From positions 62,001 through 126,000 of the forward strand of contig NZ_FZOT01000003.1 of the NCBI RefSeq assembly GCF_900188095.1: DNA of 64,000 nt, given 5' to 3'. Both the position numbers and the translations under genes were made by a program. Each line of letters opens with the position of its first letter. Position 1 is the stretch's first letter. The DNA comes from Noviherbaspirillum humi (GTDB lineage Bacteria > Pseudomonadota > Gammaproteobacteria > Burkholderiales > Burkholderiaceae_D). A model generated the notes under the pieces. The model did no database searches. It saw only the letters and a list, made by a program, of their open reading frames with translations, and was not told the origin of the DNA. Below, piece after piece: positions 51,096 to 60,899 of this stretch.

Positions 51096-52664
51096 TCAAA
51101 CGCGCGGCGCGTTCGTCGAGCGAAAAACGCCGATCGCCTGGCCGAGGTCATGGGATGTGACGAGCAGGGCGGCGGTCGACGCGCTGGCGTTCTTCATCAG
51201 CACCGCGCCTTCACCCGCTTCCTCGTTCAGGAGCGCGACCATGCCTGCAAGCGCATGCAGCTTTTCATTCTGCCGTTCGCTCGAAAGCTTGATGCCGTTC
51301 ATCAGCCGGGCCACCTGCTGAATATCCTGAATCACGCCGGACATGGCGTCGCCGGCTTGCTGGGCGAGACGGTTGCCGCTTTCCGTGATGTCGGCCGACC
51401 GGCTGATGATGTCGTGGATCTCCCTGGCCGCCGTGGCGCTGCGCCGGGCCAGGCTTCTAACCTCGCTCGCCACGACGGCGAATCCCCGCCCGTGTTCTCC
51501 TGCCCGGGCCGCTTCCACTGCGGCATTCAAGGCCAGGATATTCGTCTGGAAGGCGATGCCGTCGATGACGTCGGTGATCCTGCCGATCTGCATGGAAGAC
51601 TGCTTGATCATGGCGATGCGCTCGATCACTTCGGACACCACCTTCCCGCTCCGGATGACCGAATCGGCGGTCGCCCGCGCCAGGCTGTCGGCGCTGCGCG
51701 CATCCGCTTCATTGGCGGCAACCGCGCCGCTGACTTCGGCCATGGCTTGCTCGATTTTCCGGAAGGCGGCCATCTGCCCGTCGAAGCGGGCCGACAGCGC
51801 CTCGTTATCCCGCATCGTGTTGCGTGAGGCCCGGTCCGATTCGAGAACGCTGTCGCGCACGCTGATCAGCGTGCGGCGCATGCTGGCTTCCATTTCCTGC
51901 ATTCCCTGAACAAGCTGGCCGATTTCATCGCGCGGCATGGCGGCTGGTTCGCGCGAAGCTTCGCGCAGATTTCCGGCCGCGATCCTCGCCGCAAGGGCTT
52001 GCGCCGACCGCAATGGCGGGATGATCGCGCGAACCAGCCGCCATGCCAGCAAGCCGCCCAGCCATACCGCGGCCACGCCCAATGCACCCAGTATCAGGCA
52101 GCTTTCCGGGTACGCCGCCCTGGAACGGCTCGCGATCAGGTCGGCCTGCTGCTTCTGGAAGGCGAGCAGCTGCCGTATCTTCGCTTCATGCGCAGCGCTC
52201 AAGGGTTCGAGTTGAGCCGGAACCAGTTCCTCGACCTCATTGGTGCGGCCCATGCTTTTCAACGCGAATACCTTGTCTCGCTGCTCGGTAAAGCGAACGC
52301 TTGCGGCGCCGGCCTGGGCGACGAGATGCGCCTCCTCCGGCAGCAGCGGCAAGGCATTCAGCTGCCTGCGCATCTCCGCGATCTCGGCGTCGCCCTGGGC
52401 CACCTGCCGGCCGTAGAACTCCGCCAGCTCCAGGCTATCGCTCTTTGCCAATGCGATCGCCCGCACCGTGTTCAGCTTCACGGCGGACAGCCAGTCGGCC
52501 GTCATCTGCTGCTTCTTCAGCTTGTCGTTGACGAGATGGCCGGCCATGCGGTTCACCTCGCTCAAGCGCCATAAAGCCAGGGCGATGCAGCAGGCAAGCA
52601 GTCCGATCAGGATGGCGAAGGCGGTCCACAAACGGGTTTTGATTCGACGTTTCTTCGATAGCAC
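51096..52664 (-). CDS. Methyl-accepting chemotaxis protein
   Basis: 522 residues. GTG 52664 is preferred: GAGGAG lies nine bases before it, and it gives the usual receptor start [20 protein letters not shown]; ATGs upstream to 52748 lack this. Two helices (about 13-33, and [20 protein letters not shown]) flank a periplasmic four-helix sensor, then HAMP and a long signalling coiled coil with the conserved tip [20 protein letters not shown] followed by [17 protein letters not shown]. Couples an unknown external ligand to CheA. No other chemotaxis genes in the window. Confidence 0.92.
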   Translation of the reverse strand: MLSKKRRIKTRLWTAFAILIGLLACCIALALWRLSEVNRMAGHLVNDKLKKQQMTADWLSAVKLNTVRAIALAKSDSLELAEFYGRQVAQGDAEIAEMRRQLNALPLLPEEAHLVAQAGAASVRFTEQRDKVFALKSMGRTNEVEELVPAQLEPLSAAHEAKIRQLLAFQKQQADLIASRSRAAYPESCLILGALGVAAVWLGGLLAWRLVRAIIPPLRSAQALAARIAAGNLREASREPAAMPRDEIGQLVQGMQEMEASMRRTLISVRDSVLESDRASRNTMRDNEALSARFDGQMAAFRKIEQAMAEVSGAVAANEADARSADSLARATADSVIRSGKVVSEVIERIAMIKQSSMQIGRITDVIDGIAFQTNILALNAAVEAARAGEHGRGFAVVASEVRSLARRSATAAREIHDIISRSADITESGNRLAQQAGDAMSGVIQDIQQVARLMNGIKLSSERQNEKLHALAGMVALLNEEAGEGAVLMKNASASTAALLVTSHDLGQAIGVFRSTNAPRV

Positions 52665-52963
52665 CTGGCGCTCCTCGTTGGCGATGCGCGTCGTCCCGGC
52701 TCCTTCTTCGAACGGCTTCATGCCGCATCGAGGTTGCCGGACGCACAAAGCCCGTGATCTTAGGTGATGAATATGTCAACTTCATGACAGCGGCGTGTCC
52801 GATGCTGTCCGGCAGGAACGGGCTGCCATTGCCTGTTCGACAGGCGCGGGCCTGCCGCGGAACCAGTCGTCCAATCCATGAGGCTGGCTCGGCCCCAACG
52901 CAAAACCGACGGAAGAAGGACCGGGAACAAGCGACTTCCCGTGTTGTCGATTTTAAAAGCATG

Positions 52964-52988
52964 AAAAAAGCGGCAGGCGTGCCTGCCG
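52964..52988 (-). terminator. Leftward rho-independent terminator before kgtP
   Basis: Read leftward: CGGCAGGC (52988-52981), two-base loop, GCCTGCCG (52978-52971), then CTTTTTT. On the plus strand there is no T-run. No leftward gene ends here; it sits in the kgtP leader 42 bases before the start codon. Confidence 0.65.
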
Positions 52989-53029
52989 TCGACCGTTAAG
53001 CAACCCTTTCTCCGCAAAGGCGAAACAGC

Positions 53030-54355
53030 ATGAATCCCCCTACCACCGCACAAGCCGCGGGCGGCGACCTCGGGCACCACGACAGCGCCGATACCCGGCG
53101 CCGGGTGATGGCCATCGTCGGCGCCTCGTCGGGCAACCTGGTCGAATGGTTCGACTTCTACGTCTACTCCTTCTGTTCGATCTACTTCGCGTCCGAGTTC
53201 TTCCCCAAGGGAAACGCGACCACCCAGTTGCTCAACACCGCCGGCGTGTTCGCCGCCGGCTTCCTGATGCGCCCCATCGGCGGCTGGTTCTTCGGCCGCC
53301 TCGCCGACCGGCGCGGCAGGCGCTACGCAATGATGGTGTCGGTGTTCATGATGTGCGGCGGCTCGCTCATGGTGGCTTGCCTGCCGACCTATGCATCCAT
53401 TGGCGTGGCCGCGCCCGTCCTGCTGCTGGTGGCCAGGCTGCTGCAGGGCCTGTCGGTCGGCGGCGAATACGGCACCAGCGCCACCTACATGAGCGAGGTC
53501 AGCCTGCACGGACGGCGCGGCTTCTTCGCCTCCTTCCAGTACGTGACGCTGATCGGCGGACAACTGCTGGCGGTGCTGGTGCTGGTAGTGCTGCAGCAGT
53601 TGCTGACCGACGATCAGCTCAAGCAATGGGGCTGGCGCATTCCCTTCGCATTGGGCGCCCTGGCGGCGGTCGTGGCACTGTTCCTGCGCCGCTCGCTCAG
53701 CGAGACGTCGAGCGAGGCGACGCGCAGCCGCAAGGAGGCAGGCACGCTGCAGGGACTGCGCCAGCACAAGCGCGCCTTCCTCACGGTGGTCAGCTTCACC
53801 GCCGGCGGCTCCCTCATCTTCTATACCTTCACCACCTACATGCAGAAGTACCTGGTGAACACCGCCGGCATGGATGCCAAGACGGCCAGCTTCGTGATGA
53901 CCTGCGCACTGTTCTTCTACATGGTGCTGCAGCCGGCATTCGGCGCCCTCTCGGACCGCATCGGCCGACGCACCTCCATGCTGTTCTTCGGCGTGCTCGG
54001 CACGATCTTCACCGTGCCGCTGCTCAGCGCCCTGAGCCATGTGTCCAGCCCCTATGCCGCCTTCGGACTGGTATTGGCGGCGCTGTGCATCGTCAGCTTC
54101 TATACCTCGATCAGCGGCTTGATCAAGGCGGAGATGTTCCCGCCGGAGGTGCGGGCGCTCGGCGTCGGATTTTCCTATGCGATCGGCAATGCGCTGTTCG
54201 GCGGCACCGCCGAGTATGTGGCGCTGTGGCTGAAGCAGGCCAACGTGGAAACCTATTTCTACTGGTATGTCACGGCCATGTGCGCGCTGGCGCTGATCGT
54301 GTGCTGGCGCATGCCGGACCCGAGCAAGAAAGGCTACCTGGTCAGGGAAAACTGA
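53030..54355 (+). CDS. kgtP: 2-Oxoglutarate/H+ symporter (MHS-type MFS)
   Basis: 441 residues, 12 helices. Very close by eye to E. coli KgtP along its length: [20 protein letters not shown] then [71 protein letters not shown] and [20 protein letters not shown]. Imports 2-oxoglutarate (possibly related dicarboxylates) with protons. Preceded by a leftward terminator hairpin; followed by a convergent isochorismatase-like gene. Confidence 0.93.
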   Translation: MNPPTTAQAAGGDLGHHDSADTRRRVMAIVGASSGNLVEWFDFYVYSFCSIYFASEFFPKGNATTQLLNTAGVFAAGFLMRPIGGWFFGRLADRRGRRYAMMVSVFMMCGGSLMVACLPTYASIGVAAPVLLLVARLLQGLSVGGEYGTSATYMSEVSLHGRRGFFASFQYVTLIGGQLLAVLVLVVLQQLLTDDQLKQWGWRIPFALGALAAVVALFLRRSLSETSSEATRSRKEAGTLQGLRQHKRAFLTVVSFTAGGSLIFYTFTTYMQKYLVNTAGMDAKTASFVMTCALFFYMVLQPAFGALSDRIGRRTSMLFFGVLGTIFTVPLLSALSHVSSPYAAFGLVLAALCIVSFYTSISGLIKAEMFPPEVRALGVGFSYAIGNALFGGTAEYVALWLKQANVETYFYWYVTAMCALALIVCWRMPDPSKKGYLVREN

Positions 54356-54380
54356 TACACGGCACGCATCCGAGGAGGCG

Positions 54381-55196
54381 CTAGGAGAGCAGCGCCGCCG
54401 CTTCCGCTGCCGTGATGCGCGCCACGCCCTGGACGGCCACGCGATCGAAGAATGCCTTTTCAGCGGCTTCGAAGCCGGCGACCGGGCTCATGCAATCGCC
54501 GATGAGCGCGATCTTCGGCAGCTTTCCGGAGAAGGCAGGCGCAAAGCGCAGCAGCTGCTCGACGCTGGCCGCCACGCAGTGGCTCGATGCTTCGCCGGCA
54601 ACGAGCAGCAGATCGGCGCCCGACAGCAGATCGGTTGCCAGCCTGCGGTTGAATTGGGTGTTCTCCTCGCTATCCACCGGCACTTCGGCCTCGAAGACGC
54701 CATAGTGCTCGGAGAGGGTGTATTCGCCCTTGAGGACCTTGCGCACCGGACGCTGATGCGCCAGCTCCCAGGCGGCCAGTTCGGCCGCCACCGATTCATG
54801 AATATTGTGGCCCCAGGTGCCGGTCACGCAATGCACCGGCCACACCATCAGGGTGTACTTGCCGCCGGCTTCCAGCTTGTCGAGCATGGCGACGACCTCC
54901 GTCCTGAGGCTTTCGTCGCGCGGCAGGAAGGCGCCGGCGCGCACGTCGGCCGCGGTGATCTGGGTGAAGGGTCCGACTTCGCCGCCCGCCGCCGTCTTCC
55001 AGAAGGTAGTGCGCTCCACCGCCACCGACGCATGCGAATCGAGCGTGACGGTAATGCTGCTCATTTTGTCGGCATGACTTGCGATGAACCGTGCCAGGCG
55101 CTTCATGTCGGCATCCGCCCCGGGAACGGGCAGCGCGGCGCCCGGCAGGTCGCAGAAGTCGTTTTGCGGATCGATGATGAGCAGCTTGGCGGTCAT
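54381..55196 (-). CDS. Isochorismatase-fold cysteine hydrolase (nicotinamidase-like)
   Basis: 271 residues. Catalytic triad visible: Asp9 in LLIIDPQNDFC, Lys in KVLKGEY and Cys in GEASSHCVAAS; TLDSHASVAVE supplies metal-binding Asp/His as in nicotinamidases, and the cis-peptide region VWPVHCVTGTWG fits the family. Hydrolyses an amide or similar bond; nicotinamide is one option, but the protein is longer than typical PncA (about 210), so the substrate stays open. Divergent from benE with about 195 bases between. Confidence 0.88.
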   Translation of the reverse strand: MTAKLLIIDPQNDFCDLPGAALPVPGADADMKRLARFIASHADKMSSITVTLDSHASVAVERTTFWKTAAGGEVGPFTQITAADVRAGAFLPRDESLRTEVVAMLDKLEAGGKYTLMVWPVHCVTGTWGHNIHESVAAELAAWELAHQRPVRKVLKGEYTLSEHYGVFEAEVPVDSEENTQFNRRLATDLLSGADLLLVAGEASSHCVAASVEQLLRFAPAFSGKLPKIALIGDCMSPVAGFEAAEKAFFDRVAVQGVARITAAEAAALLS

Positions 55197-55390
55197 GCGG
55201 GGCCTTTCCGATTTTCAAGAGCGGTTCCAATGCCCGCCAGCTGCAGTGTAGAGAGGCGAGCCCCTGCTTGGCAACCCGGCCTCGGTTGAGCCAGGTCGAC
55301 CGCGCCGGCCGCCGGCCATCCGCATTGGATCTTGATGCCATAATGGCAGGCAACCGCATCCCCGCTTCCGAATCCTTTCCCGGACCGATC

Positions 55391-56635
55391 ATGGCCATTC
55401 CCCTCGAACGTCCCGCCACGCAGTCGCCGTTCCTGCGGCAGGTGCTTGCCGACTTCAGCCTGGCCTCCATCGCCAACGGCCTCATCGGCTTCATCTTCGC
55501 CGCCACCGGGCCGGTGGCGATCATCCTTTCCGTCGGCACGACCGGCGGCCTGAGCCGGGCGGAGCTCGCCTCCTGGGTGTTCGGCGTGTTCTTCATCAAC
55601 GGCCTGATCACGCTGGCGATGAGCTGGCGCTACAAGACGCCGCTCGGCTTCGCCTGGACCATTCCCGGCACGGTGCTGGTCGGCCCGGCCTTGCAGCATC
55701 TCTCGTTCGCGCAGGTGATCGGCGCGTTCTATGCGACCGGCGCGCTCGTCTTCCTCCTCGGCGCCAGCGGATGGGTGAAGCGCGTCATGGCGTCGCTGCC
55801 GATGCCCATCGTCATGGGCATGGTGGCCGGCGTCTTTCTCCGCTTCGGGCTCGACCTGGTGCGCGCGCTGCACGACGACATCGCCATCGCCGGTACGATG
55901 GTGCTCGCCTTCCTCGTCCTATCGGCCAAGCCCGGATGGGGAAAGCGCCTGCCTCCGATCATCGGCGCCCTGATCATCGGCGCGCTCGCCATCGCGCTGC
56001 TCGGCCGCCTCGACGCCGGCGCGATCGGCAGCTTCGGCTTCGCCATGCCGCTCGTTCAGGCGCCGATGTGGTCGGCCGGCGCGCTGGTCGAACTGGTCAT
56101 TCCCCTGGCCATCACCGTGCTGGTGGTCCAGAATGGCCAGGGCGTCGCCGTTCTCAGGAATGCAGGCCATGAGCCGCCGGTGAATGCCATCGCGGTGGCA
56201 TGCGGGCTCGGCTCCCTGCTGGCTGCCGTGGTCGGCGCGGTCAGCACCTGCCTGACGGGCCCCACCAACGCGCTGATGACGTCGTCCGGCGAACGAAGCC
56301 GTCAGTACACCGCGGCATTCACCTACGGCACGCTGGCCCTGCTGTTCGGCCTGATGGCGCCGACCTTCACCGGCCTGATGCTCGCCGCGCCCAAGGCCTA
56401 CATCATGGTGCTCGGCGGACTCGCCATGCTGCGTGTTCTCCAGGGCGCCTTCGTGGCGTCGTTCGGCGGCGGCAGATTCACGCTGGGTGCGCTGGTCAGC
56501 CTGCTGGTGACGGTGGCCGACCTCGGCCTCCTCAATATTGGCGCCGCCTTCTGGGGACTGGTCGCCGGGTTCGCGGTCTCGTGGCTGATGGAAAGGCAGG
56601 ACTTCATCGCCCTGGAGCACGCCGGCGGCAAGTAA
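55391..56635 (+). CDS. benE: Benzoate/H+ symporter
   Basis: 414 residues with about 12 helices. SLASIANGLIGFIFAATGPV, MPMPIVMGMVAGVFL-type helix LPMPIVMGMVAGVFLRFGLD and AITVLVVQNGQGVAVL are BenE signatures. Imports benzoate or similar aromatic acids with H+. ATG 55391 gives the family start; an upstream ATG (55343) is in frame. Neighbour of the convergent hydroxyquinol operon, fitting an aromatic catabolism cluster, though benzoate-oxidising genes themselves are not in the window. Confidence 0.92.
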   Translation: MAIPLERPATQSPFLRQVLADFSLASIANGLIGFIFAATGPVAIILSVGTTGGLSRAELASWVFGVFFINGLITLAMSWRYKTPLGFAWTIPGTVLVGPALQHLSFAQVIGAFYATGALVFLLGASGWVKRVMASLPMPIVMGMVAGVFLRFGLDLVRALHDDIAIAGTMVLAFLVLSAKPGWGKRLPPIIGALIIGALAIALLGRLDAGAIGSFGFAMPLVQAPMWSAGALVELVIPLAITVLVVQNGQGVAVLRNAGHEPPVNAIAVACGLGSLLAAVVGAVSTCLTGPTNALMTSSGERSRQYTAAFTYGTLALLFGLMAPTFTGLMLAAPKAYIMVLGGLAMLRVLQGAFVASFGGGRFTLGALVSLLVTVADLGLLNIGAAFWGLVAGFAVSWLMERQDFIALEHAGGK

Positions 56636-56689
56636 GGCGCGGCCGGGGAGGCGCGGCCAGGCTTCCGGCATCGATCGGGAAGCGCCGAT

Positions 56690-56718
56690 GCGCTGGCCTC
56701 CGCTGAGCCGGCCAGCGC
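56690..56718. terminator. Long hairpin between convergent benE and maleylacetate reductase genes
   Basis: GCGCTGGCC (56690-56698) and GGCCAGCGC (56710-56718) are exact reverse complements with an 11-base loop; an outer pair CCGATG (56685) / CATCGG (56726) extends it with a bulge. No T-run. Probably a shared 3'-end structure for the two converging transcripts. Confidence 0.45.
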
Positions 56719-56833
56719 TCGCCGGCATCGGTGAAAGACGCCGACGAGACCATTTTCGATGCCAGCAGGTTCGCCGGGCGCCCGGCGCTGCCGCGTTCAC
56801 CGCGCACGTTTCACATCACGATGTACCGCACCG

Positions 56834-57907
56834 TCAACGCGCCTGGCCCGAGGCCGGGCGGCGGCCATGATAGGCGTCGTCTAGCAGCGCGCGGATGGCG
56901 TCGCGCTGCAGCGGGCGCGGATTCGCATAGGCGTTCTGCAGCGCGATGTCGGCGCAGCGGTCGATCTCGCCTGCCGGCATGCCGATCTCCCGCAGCGACA
57001 GCGGCGCGCCGAGCCTGGCGGCGAGGTCGTACATGCCCCCGGCGGCATCGTCGGCGCCCAGCGCCTTGGCGATGCGGCGCATGGCTTCGGGCGCATCCGG
57101 CGCGTTGTAGGCCAGCGCATGCGGCAGCACCACCGTATGGGTTTCCGCATGCGGCAGGTTGTAGGTGCCGCCGAGCGTGTGGCACAGCTTGTGGTGCAGC
57201 GCCATGCCGACGTTGCCCAGTACCGCGCCGCACAGCCAGGCGCCGTACAGGCATTGGCCGCGGGCATCGATGTCATGCGGATTGGCCAGCACTTTCGGCA
57301 ATCCTTGCGCCAGCGCGCGGATGCCTTCCTCCGCGAACAGGCTCATGATCGGATTGGCATCCTGCGCATACAAGCCTTCGGCCGCGTGGGCCATGGCATT
57401 GATGCCGCTGGTGACCGACAGCTGCGCCGGCAGTCCGACGGTCAGCTCGGGATCGTAGATGACGGTCCGCGGCAGCACGCGCGGGTCGCGCCCGGTCTTC
57501 TTCAGGCCGGCTTCGGTAATCCCGTAGATGGGCGTCATCTCGCTGCCGGCGTAGGTGGTGGGAATGGCGACGATGGGCAGCGACGATTCGAGCGCGATGG
57601 CCTTGCCCAGTCCGGTCGTGGAGCCGCCGCCGATGGCGATCGCACAGTCAGCCTGCGCCTGGCGGGCCGCCTCGCGGGCCTCGCGGGCGGTTTCGATCGG
57701 CACGTGCATCACCGCGCGGTCGAAGATGCCGGCGCAGCGGTCGCCGATCATCGCGGCGACCTGCTCCGCGCTCGCGCGCTGCTCCGGCGTCGACAGCACC
57801 AGGGCCCGGCGCGCGCCGATGAGGTCGATCTCCCGCTCCAGGTGGCGCAGGCTGCCGGCGCCGAAGACCACACGCGAGGCCGGACTGGTGTAAATGAACT
57901 CATTCAT
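56834..57907 (-). CDS. Maleylacetate reductase
   Basis: 357 residues of the iron-type alcohol dehydrogenase family, maleylacetate reductase branch. RVVFGAGSLRHLEREIDLIG at the N-terminus, AIGGGSTTGLGKAIAL (cofactor), PTTYAGSEMTPIYGIT, GINAMAHAAEGLYA and HHKLCHTLGGTYNLPHAETH match this branch. Reduces maleylacetate to 3-oxoadipate with NAD(P)H. Its start overlaps the stop of the hydroxyquinol dioxygenase gene by four bases, so the two steps of hydroxyquinol breakdown are translated together. Confidence 0.93.
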   Translation of the reverse strand: MNEFIYTSPASRVVFGAGSLRHLEREIDLIGARRALVLSTPEQRASAEQVAAMIGDRCAGIFDRAVMHVPIETAREAREAARQAQADCAIAIGGGSTTGLGKAIALESSLPIVAIPTTYAGSEMTPIYGITEAGLKKTGRDPRVLPRTVIYDPELTVGLPAQLSVTSGINAMAHAAEGLYAQDANPIMSLFAEEGIRALAQGLPKVLANPHDIDARGQCLYGAWLCGAVLGNVGMALHHKLCHTLGGTYNLPHAETHTVVLPHALAYNAPDAPEAMRRIAKALGADDAAGGMYDLAARLGAPLSLREIGMPAGEIDRCADIALQNAYANPRPLQRDAIRALLDDAYHGRRPASGQAR

Positions 57908-58782
57908 GCGGCTGCCCTCCCTTCGATCGGGTTCAGGACGAAGTCGTAATCCAGTGTGTAAAAAGGCGTGTCCACGCGGCTGCCGTCGGGAGCGATACCG
58001 GCGTCATGGCGCACCCAGTCGGCGATCAGCGTCGACCGCACGCCGAACACCGCATCCGAATCGAGGTACCGGTCGCCATTGCGAAAGACGTGGGTGATCA
58101 GCCGCTCGTATCCCTCGGCCTGGATCATGAAGTGCAGGTGGGCCGGACGCCACGGATGGCGGCCGAGCGCCTCCAGCATGCGGCCGACCGGGCCGTCGTG
58201 CGGGATCGGATAGGGATTGGCGACGATGGTGCGGAAATGGTAGCGGCCGTCGGCATCGCTGTGGAGGGTCGCCCGGGCGCGGTGTTCATCCTGTCCGGCG
58301 TACTGCACATCGTAGAAGCCGTCTTCGTCCGCTTGCCACACTTCCATGCGGGCATGCGGCACCGGCTTGCCATCGATGCCGCGCACCCTGCCGCTCACGA
58401 AACAGGGCTCGCCCTTGGCGCCGTTGGCGATGTCGTCGCCGAGCTGGTGCTCCGGCGAACCTTCGACGTGGAAGGGGCCGAACACCGTGGATTCGGTGCA
58501 GCCTTCCGGCTTGCTGTTGTTCTGCGCCGTCACCAGCATGGATAGTCCGAGCGTGTCCGACAGCAGGATGAACTCCTGCCGCTTGTCGCTGCACATGTGG
58601 CCGGTTTCCGTCAGAAACTGTATGCCCGCCGCCCACTCCGCCTCGGTCAGCTTCACTTCGCGCGCGAATGCGTGCAGGTGCTGGACCAGTCTGGTCATGA
58701 CCTCGCGCAGGCGTTCGTTGGACATGCCCGCATGGCGCGCGAGCACGGCTTGGGTGATGGTGTCTTCGTTAAGGTTGCGCAT
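57904..58782 (-). CDS. Hydroxyquinol 1,2-dioxygenase (intradiol)
   Basis: 292 residues, the length of hydroxyquinol/catechol 1,2-dioxygenases. N-terminal helical dimerisation region, then STVFGPFHVEGSPE, VWQADEDGFYDVQY (first Tyr ligand), NPYPIPHDGPVG (second Tyr) and RPAHLHFMI (both His): a full Fe(III) site. Cleaves hydroxyquinol to maleylacetate, which the coupled reductase takes on. Assignment to hydroxyquinol rather than catechol rests on sequence type and the reductase neighbour. Divergent from a broken LysR gene. Confidence 0.93.
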   Translation of the reverse strand: MRNLNEDTITQAVLARHAGMSNERLREVMTRLVQHLHAFAREVKLTEAEWAAGIQFLTETGHMCSDKRQEFILLSDTLGLSMLVTAQNNSKPEGCTESTVFGPFHVEGSPEHQLGDDIANGAKGEPCFVSGRVRGIDGKPVPHARMEVWQADEDGFYDVQYAGQDEHRARATLHSDADGRYHFRTIVANPYPIPHDGPVGRMLEALGRHPWRPAHLHFMIQAEGYERLITHVFRNGDRYLDSDAVFGVRSTLIADWVRHDAGIAPDGSRVDTPFYTLDYDFVLNPIEGRAAA

Positions 58783-58958
58783 ATCGCCTTCGTCCGTTCA
58801 TGATTTTGCTGAAAGCCCGCCTTCGGATTTCCTTCGGCAGACAGCCGGTTCCTGCTGCACGTCTTCCCCCGGGAGTACTATAAGTGAATAGATCTGGTCA
58901 GGGAACCTTACTAATGTAAAAGACTTTTCCGCGCGACGTGAAAGCGGGGTGCCGGAAA

Positions 58959-59212
58959 TTGAACCGCTGGGAACAACTTGGACTGCTGGCGCTGATTGCC
59001 GAACAGGTTAGCCTTTCCAAGGCCGCCGAGGCGCTGGGCGTTTCCACCGCAGAGGCGAGCCGGGGGCTGAACGCGCTGGAAGAGCGGCTGCACGCCAGCT
59101 TGGTGGAACGCAATGCCAGGCGCCTGGCATTGACGGAATCCAGCATTTCAAGCAGAGGGACTTCGAGCGCAAATGGACGAGGCAGCTCGGGTCCTGAACG
59201 CTGCCCGATTCC
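58959..59212 (+). pseudogene. Truncated, frameshifted LysR-family regulator gene
   Basis: From a TTG at 58959, LNRWEQLGLLALIAEQVSLS then KAAEALGVSTAEASRGLNAL EERL encodes a normal LysR helix-turn-helix. Near 59135-59150 the family match jumps to the +1 frame, where LRAQMDEAARVLNAARFP is the linker helix, and everything after about residue 85 (the effector domain) is absent. It ends against the stop of the FadL-type gene. Position suggests it once controlled the divergent hydroxyquinol operon. Not functional as a full regulator. Confidence 0.75.
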
Positions 59213-60559
59213 CTAAAACGCATGGTTGTACTGCACGCTCAGGATGTTCACCGAACTGCTGTACTCGCCGGTCAGGCGCCCGCCGAGCGGCGGTTCCCGC
59301 TTGTCGATGGCGGCATCCTTGACGAACAGGTGCGCGTAGCCGACATCCCAGCTGGCGTTGGGCGACAGCCGGTACTGCACGCCGAAGGCCAGCCAGGTGC
59401 GGTCGTTGTCCGGAATGCGCGGCGTCCGGAATTCGGTGCGGACCGGCGACGGGTCCCAGGCCACGCCGCCGCGCAGTTTCCAGCGCTCGTTCAGCCGGTA
59501 ATTCGCTGCCAGGCTGAGCCGCACGGTATTGCGCCATTCCTCGGCGGTCACGTTGTCCGGCGCGCCATTGTCGAAGCGGACGCGCAGCTCATTGAAGCGG
59601 CTCCAGTGGGTCCAGGTGGCGTCGGCCAGCAGCGTCCAGCGCGCATCAAGCTCGACCTGCCCGCTGACGCTGACCGATTCCGGCAGATCGATGCCGGCGC
59701 GGGCGCCGGTATTGGTGAACGAGGGCGATGCGGCGAGCGGCCCCGGCAATCCTGCCGGCTTGTCGAAGCGGGCATCGCCCGTCAGCGAATGGCTGATCTT
59801 GGAGCGGTAGGCGACGCCGACGCGGCTGCCGGCGGCGGGCGTGAACACGGCGCCCAGGTTGAAGCCGAAAGCCCAGTCCTTGCCCTTGACCGTGGCCAGG
59901 CCGTCGCTGGCTTGGGGCCGCAGTCCCGCGCCGGCGCAGGCGGCGGCGCCGGCCGTGGCCGCGCAGGCGGCGCCGAAGTCGATGGCCCGCGTCAGCTCCA
60001 CATCGACATACTGCGCGCTCACGCCGGCGCCGAGCGCCAGCCGTTCATTCACTTGGTAAGAGACCACCGGGCTGATGTTGACCGTCATGAGGGAAGACTT
60101 CAGCGCCTGGTAACGGCCGACCCAGCCGCTCTCGTATTCGGTGGACAGGCCGAACGGCACCTGGAGACCGAGGCCGAGGCGCAGCCCCGGATAGCCGAGG
60201 TCCGTCGCGTAGTAAAGCGCGGGCACCGGCGCCCACTTGCCGGCGTCGCCGCCGTTGCCGCCCGTCAGCGGCGTGCCGAGGGCCGACACCGAACCCCGGT
60301 TCTCGAACTCGGCCGACGGCCGGATGGCGAAGGCGCTCGCCGTGAAGAGGCGCCCGGACGACAGGCTGAGGCCGGCGGGGTTGAAGAAGATGGTGCTCAG
60401 ATCGTCCGACGCGGCCATGCCGGCATGCGCATTGCCGAGGCTGGCGGCGCTCATTTCATTCAACTGGAATCCGGCGGCATGGGCGACGGCCGGCACGGCC
60501 AGGGCGCAGCACAGTGACAGGATCCCGGCTGCAGAGGTCTGACGCAGTCGGCGGGCCAT
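59213..60559 (-). CDS. FadL/OmpP1-family outer-membrane transporter
   Basis: 448 residues from ATG 60559 with AAGGAGA upstream. Signal peptide cleaved near AVAHAAG; the mature start GFQLNEMSAASLGNAHAGMA and IFFNPAGLSL are FadL-family landmarks (hatch domain with NPA). The C-terminus ends in Phe (VQYNHAF), as in outer-membrane beta-barrels. Passes hydrophobic compounds such as fatty acids or aromatic hydrocarbons across the outer membrane. Next to the hydroxyquinol and benE genes, so aromatic uptake is plausible. Confidence 0.92.
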   Translation of the reverse strand: MARRLRQTSAAGILSLCCALAVPAVAHAAGFQLNEMSAASLGNAHAGMAASDDLSTIFFNPAGLSLSSGRLFTASAFAIRPSAEFENRGSVSALGTPLTGGNGGDAGKWAPVPALYYATDLGYPGLRLGLGLQVPFGLSTEYESGWVGRYQALKSSLMTVNISPVVSYQVNERLALGAGVSAQYVDVELTRAIDFGAACAATAGAAACAGAGLRPQASDGLATVKGKDWAFGFNLGAVFTPAAGSRVGVAYRSKISHSLTGDARFDKPAGLPGPLAASPSFTNTGARAGIDLPESVSVSGQVELDARWTLLADATWTHWSRFNELRVRFDNGAPDNVTAEEWRNTVRLSLAANYRLNERWKLRGGVAWDPSPVRTEFRTPRIPDNDRTWLAFGVQYRLSPNASWDVGYAHLFVKDAAIDKREPPLGGRLTGEYSSSVNILSVQYNHAF

Positions 60560-60899
60560 GCGGTCTCCTTTTCGATGAGAGGGTGGCGGACAGACTCCTC
60601 GGGACGGCCGGCATCTCCGCTGGCGCCTCATGGAAAGGCCCTTGAAACGGAGCAACCGATGCGCGCGCCGGCAGCGGCGGGGCGACCCGTGCAAGGACTG
60701 CGCAGCGACCATCAGACCACCGGGCGGTTCGGCAGTGCATGATCCAGGTCAATCCCGGTTGAGGCCGGTCTGGCGGATTGGTCATGGCAGCCTGGGCGGC
60801 GGCATGCAGGCGCCGCTTCGCGCCGATTCGATTCGGCTTGTCCCGCTGCGTCGATCCTGGCTCGCAGCCTGCTCGACGCGGCCCGATCGATTCCGGCGT
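60560..60899. other. Intergenic region, possible FNR-like site
   Basis: 340 bases between two leftward genes. No coding frame supported. ATGAT-CCAG-GTCAA at 60739-60752 fits the FNR/Anr box TTGATNNNNATCAA at 8 of 10 positions and lies about 180 bases before the FadL-type start. Confidence 0.35.

Noticed and set aside
52961-52999. Twelve-codon frame MKKAAGVPAVDR before kgtP as a leader peptide
   Set aside because: No ribosome site, and it coincides with the terminator stem; nothing links its codons to a regulatory amino acid.
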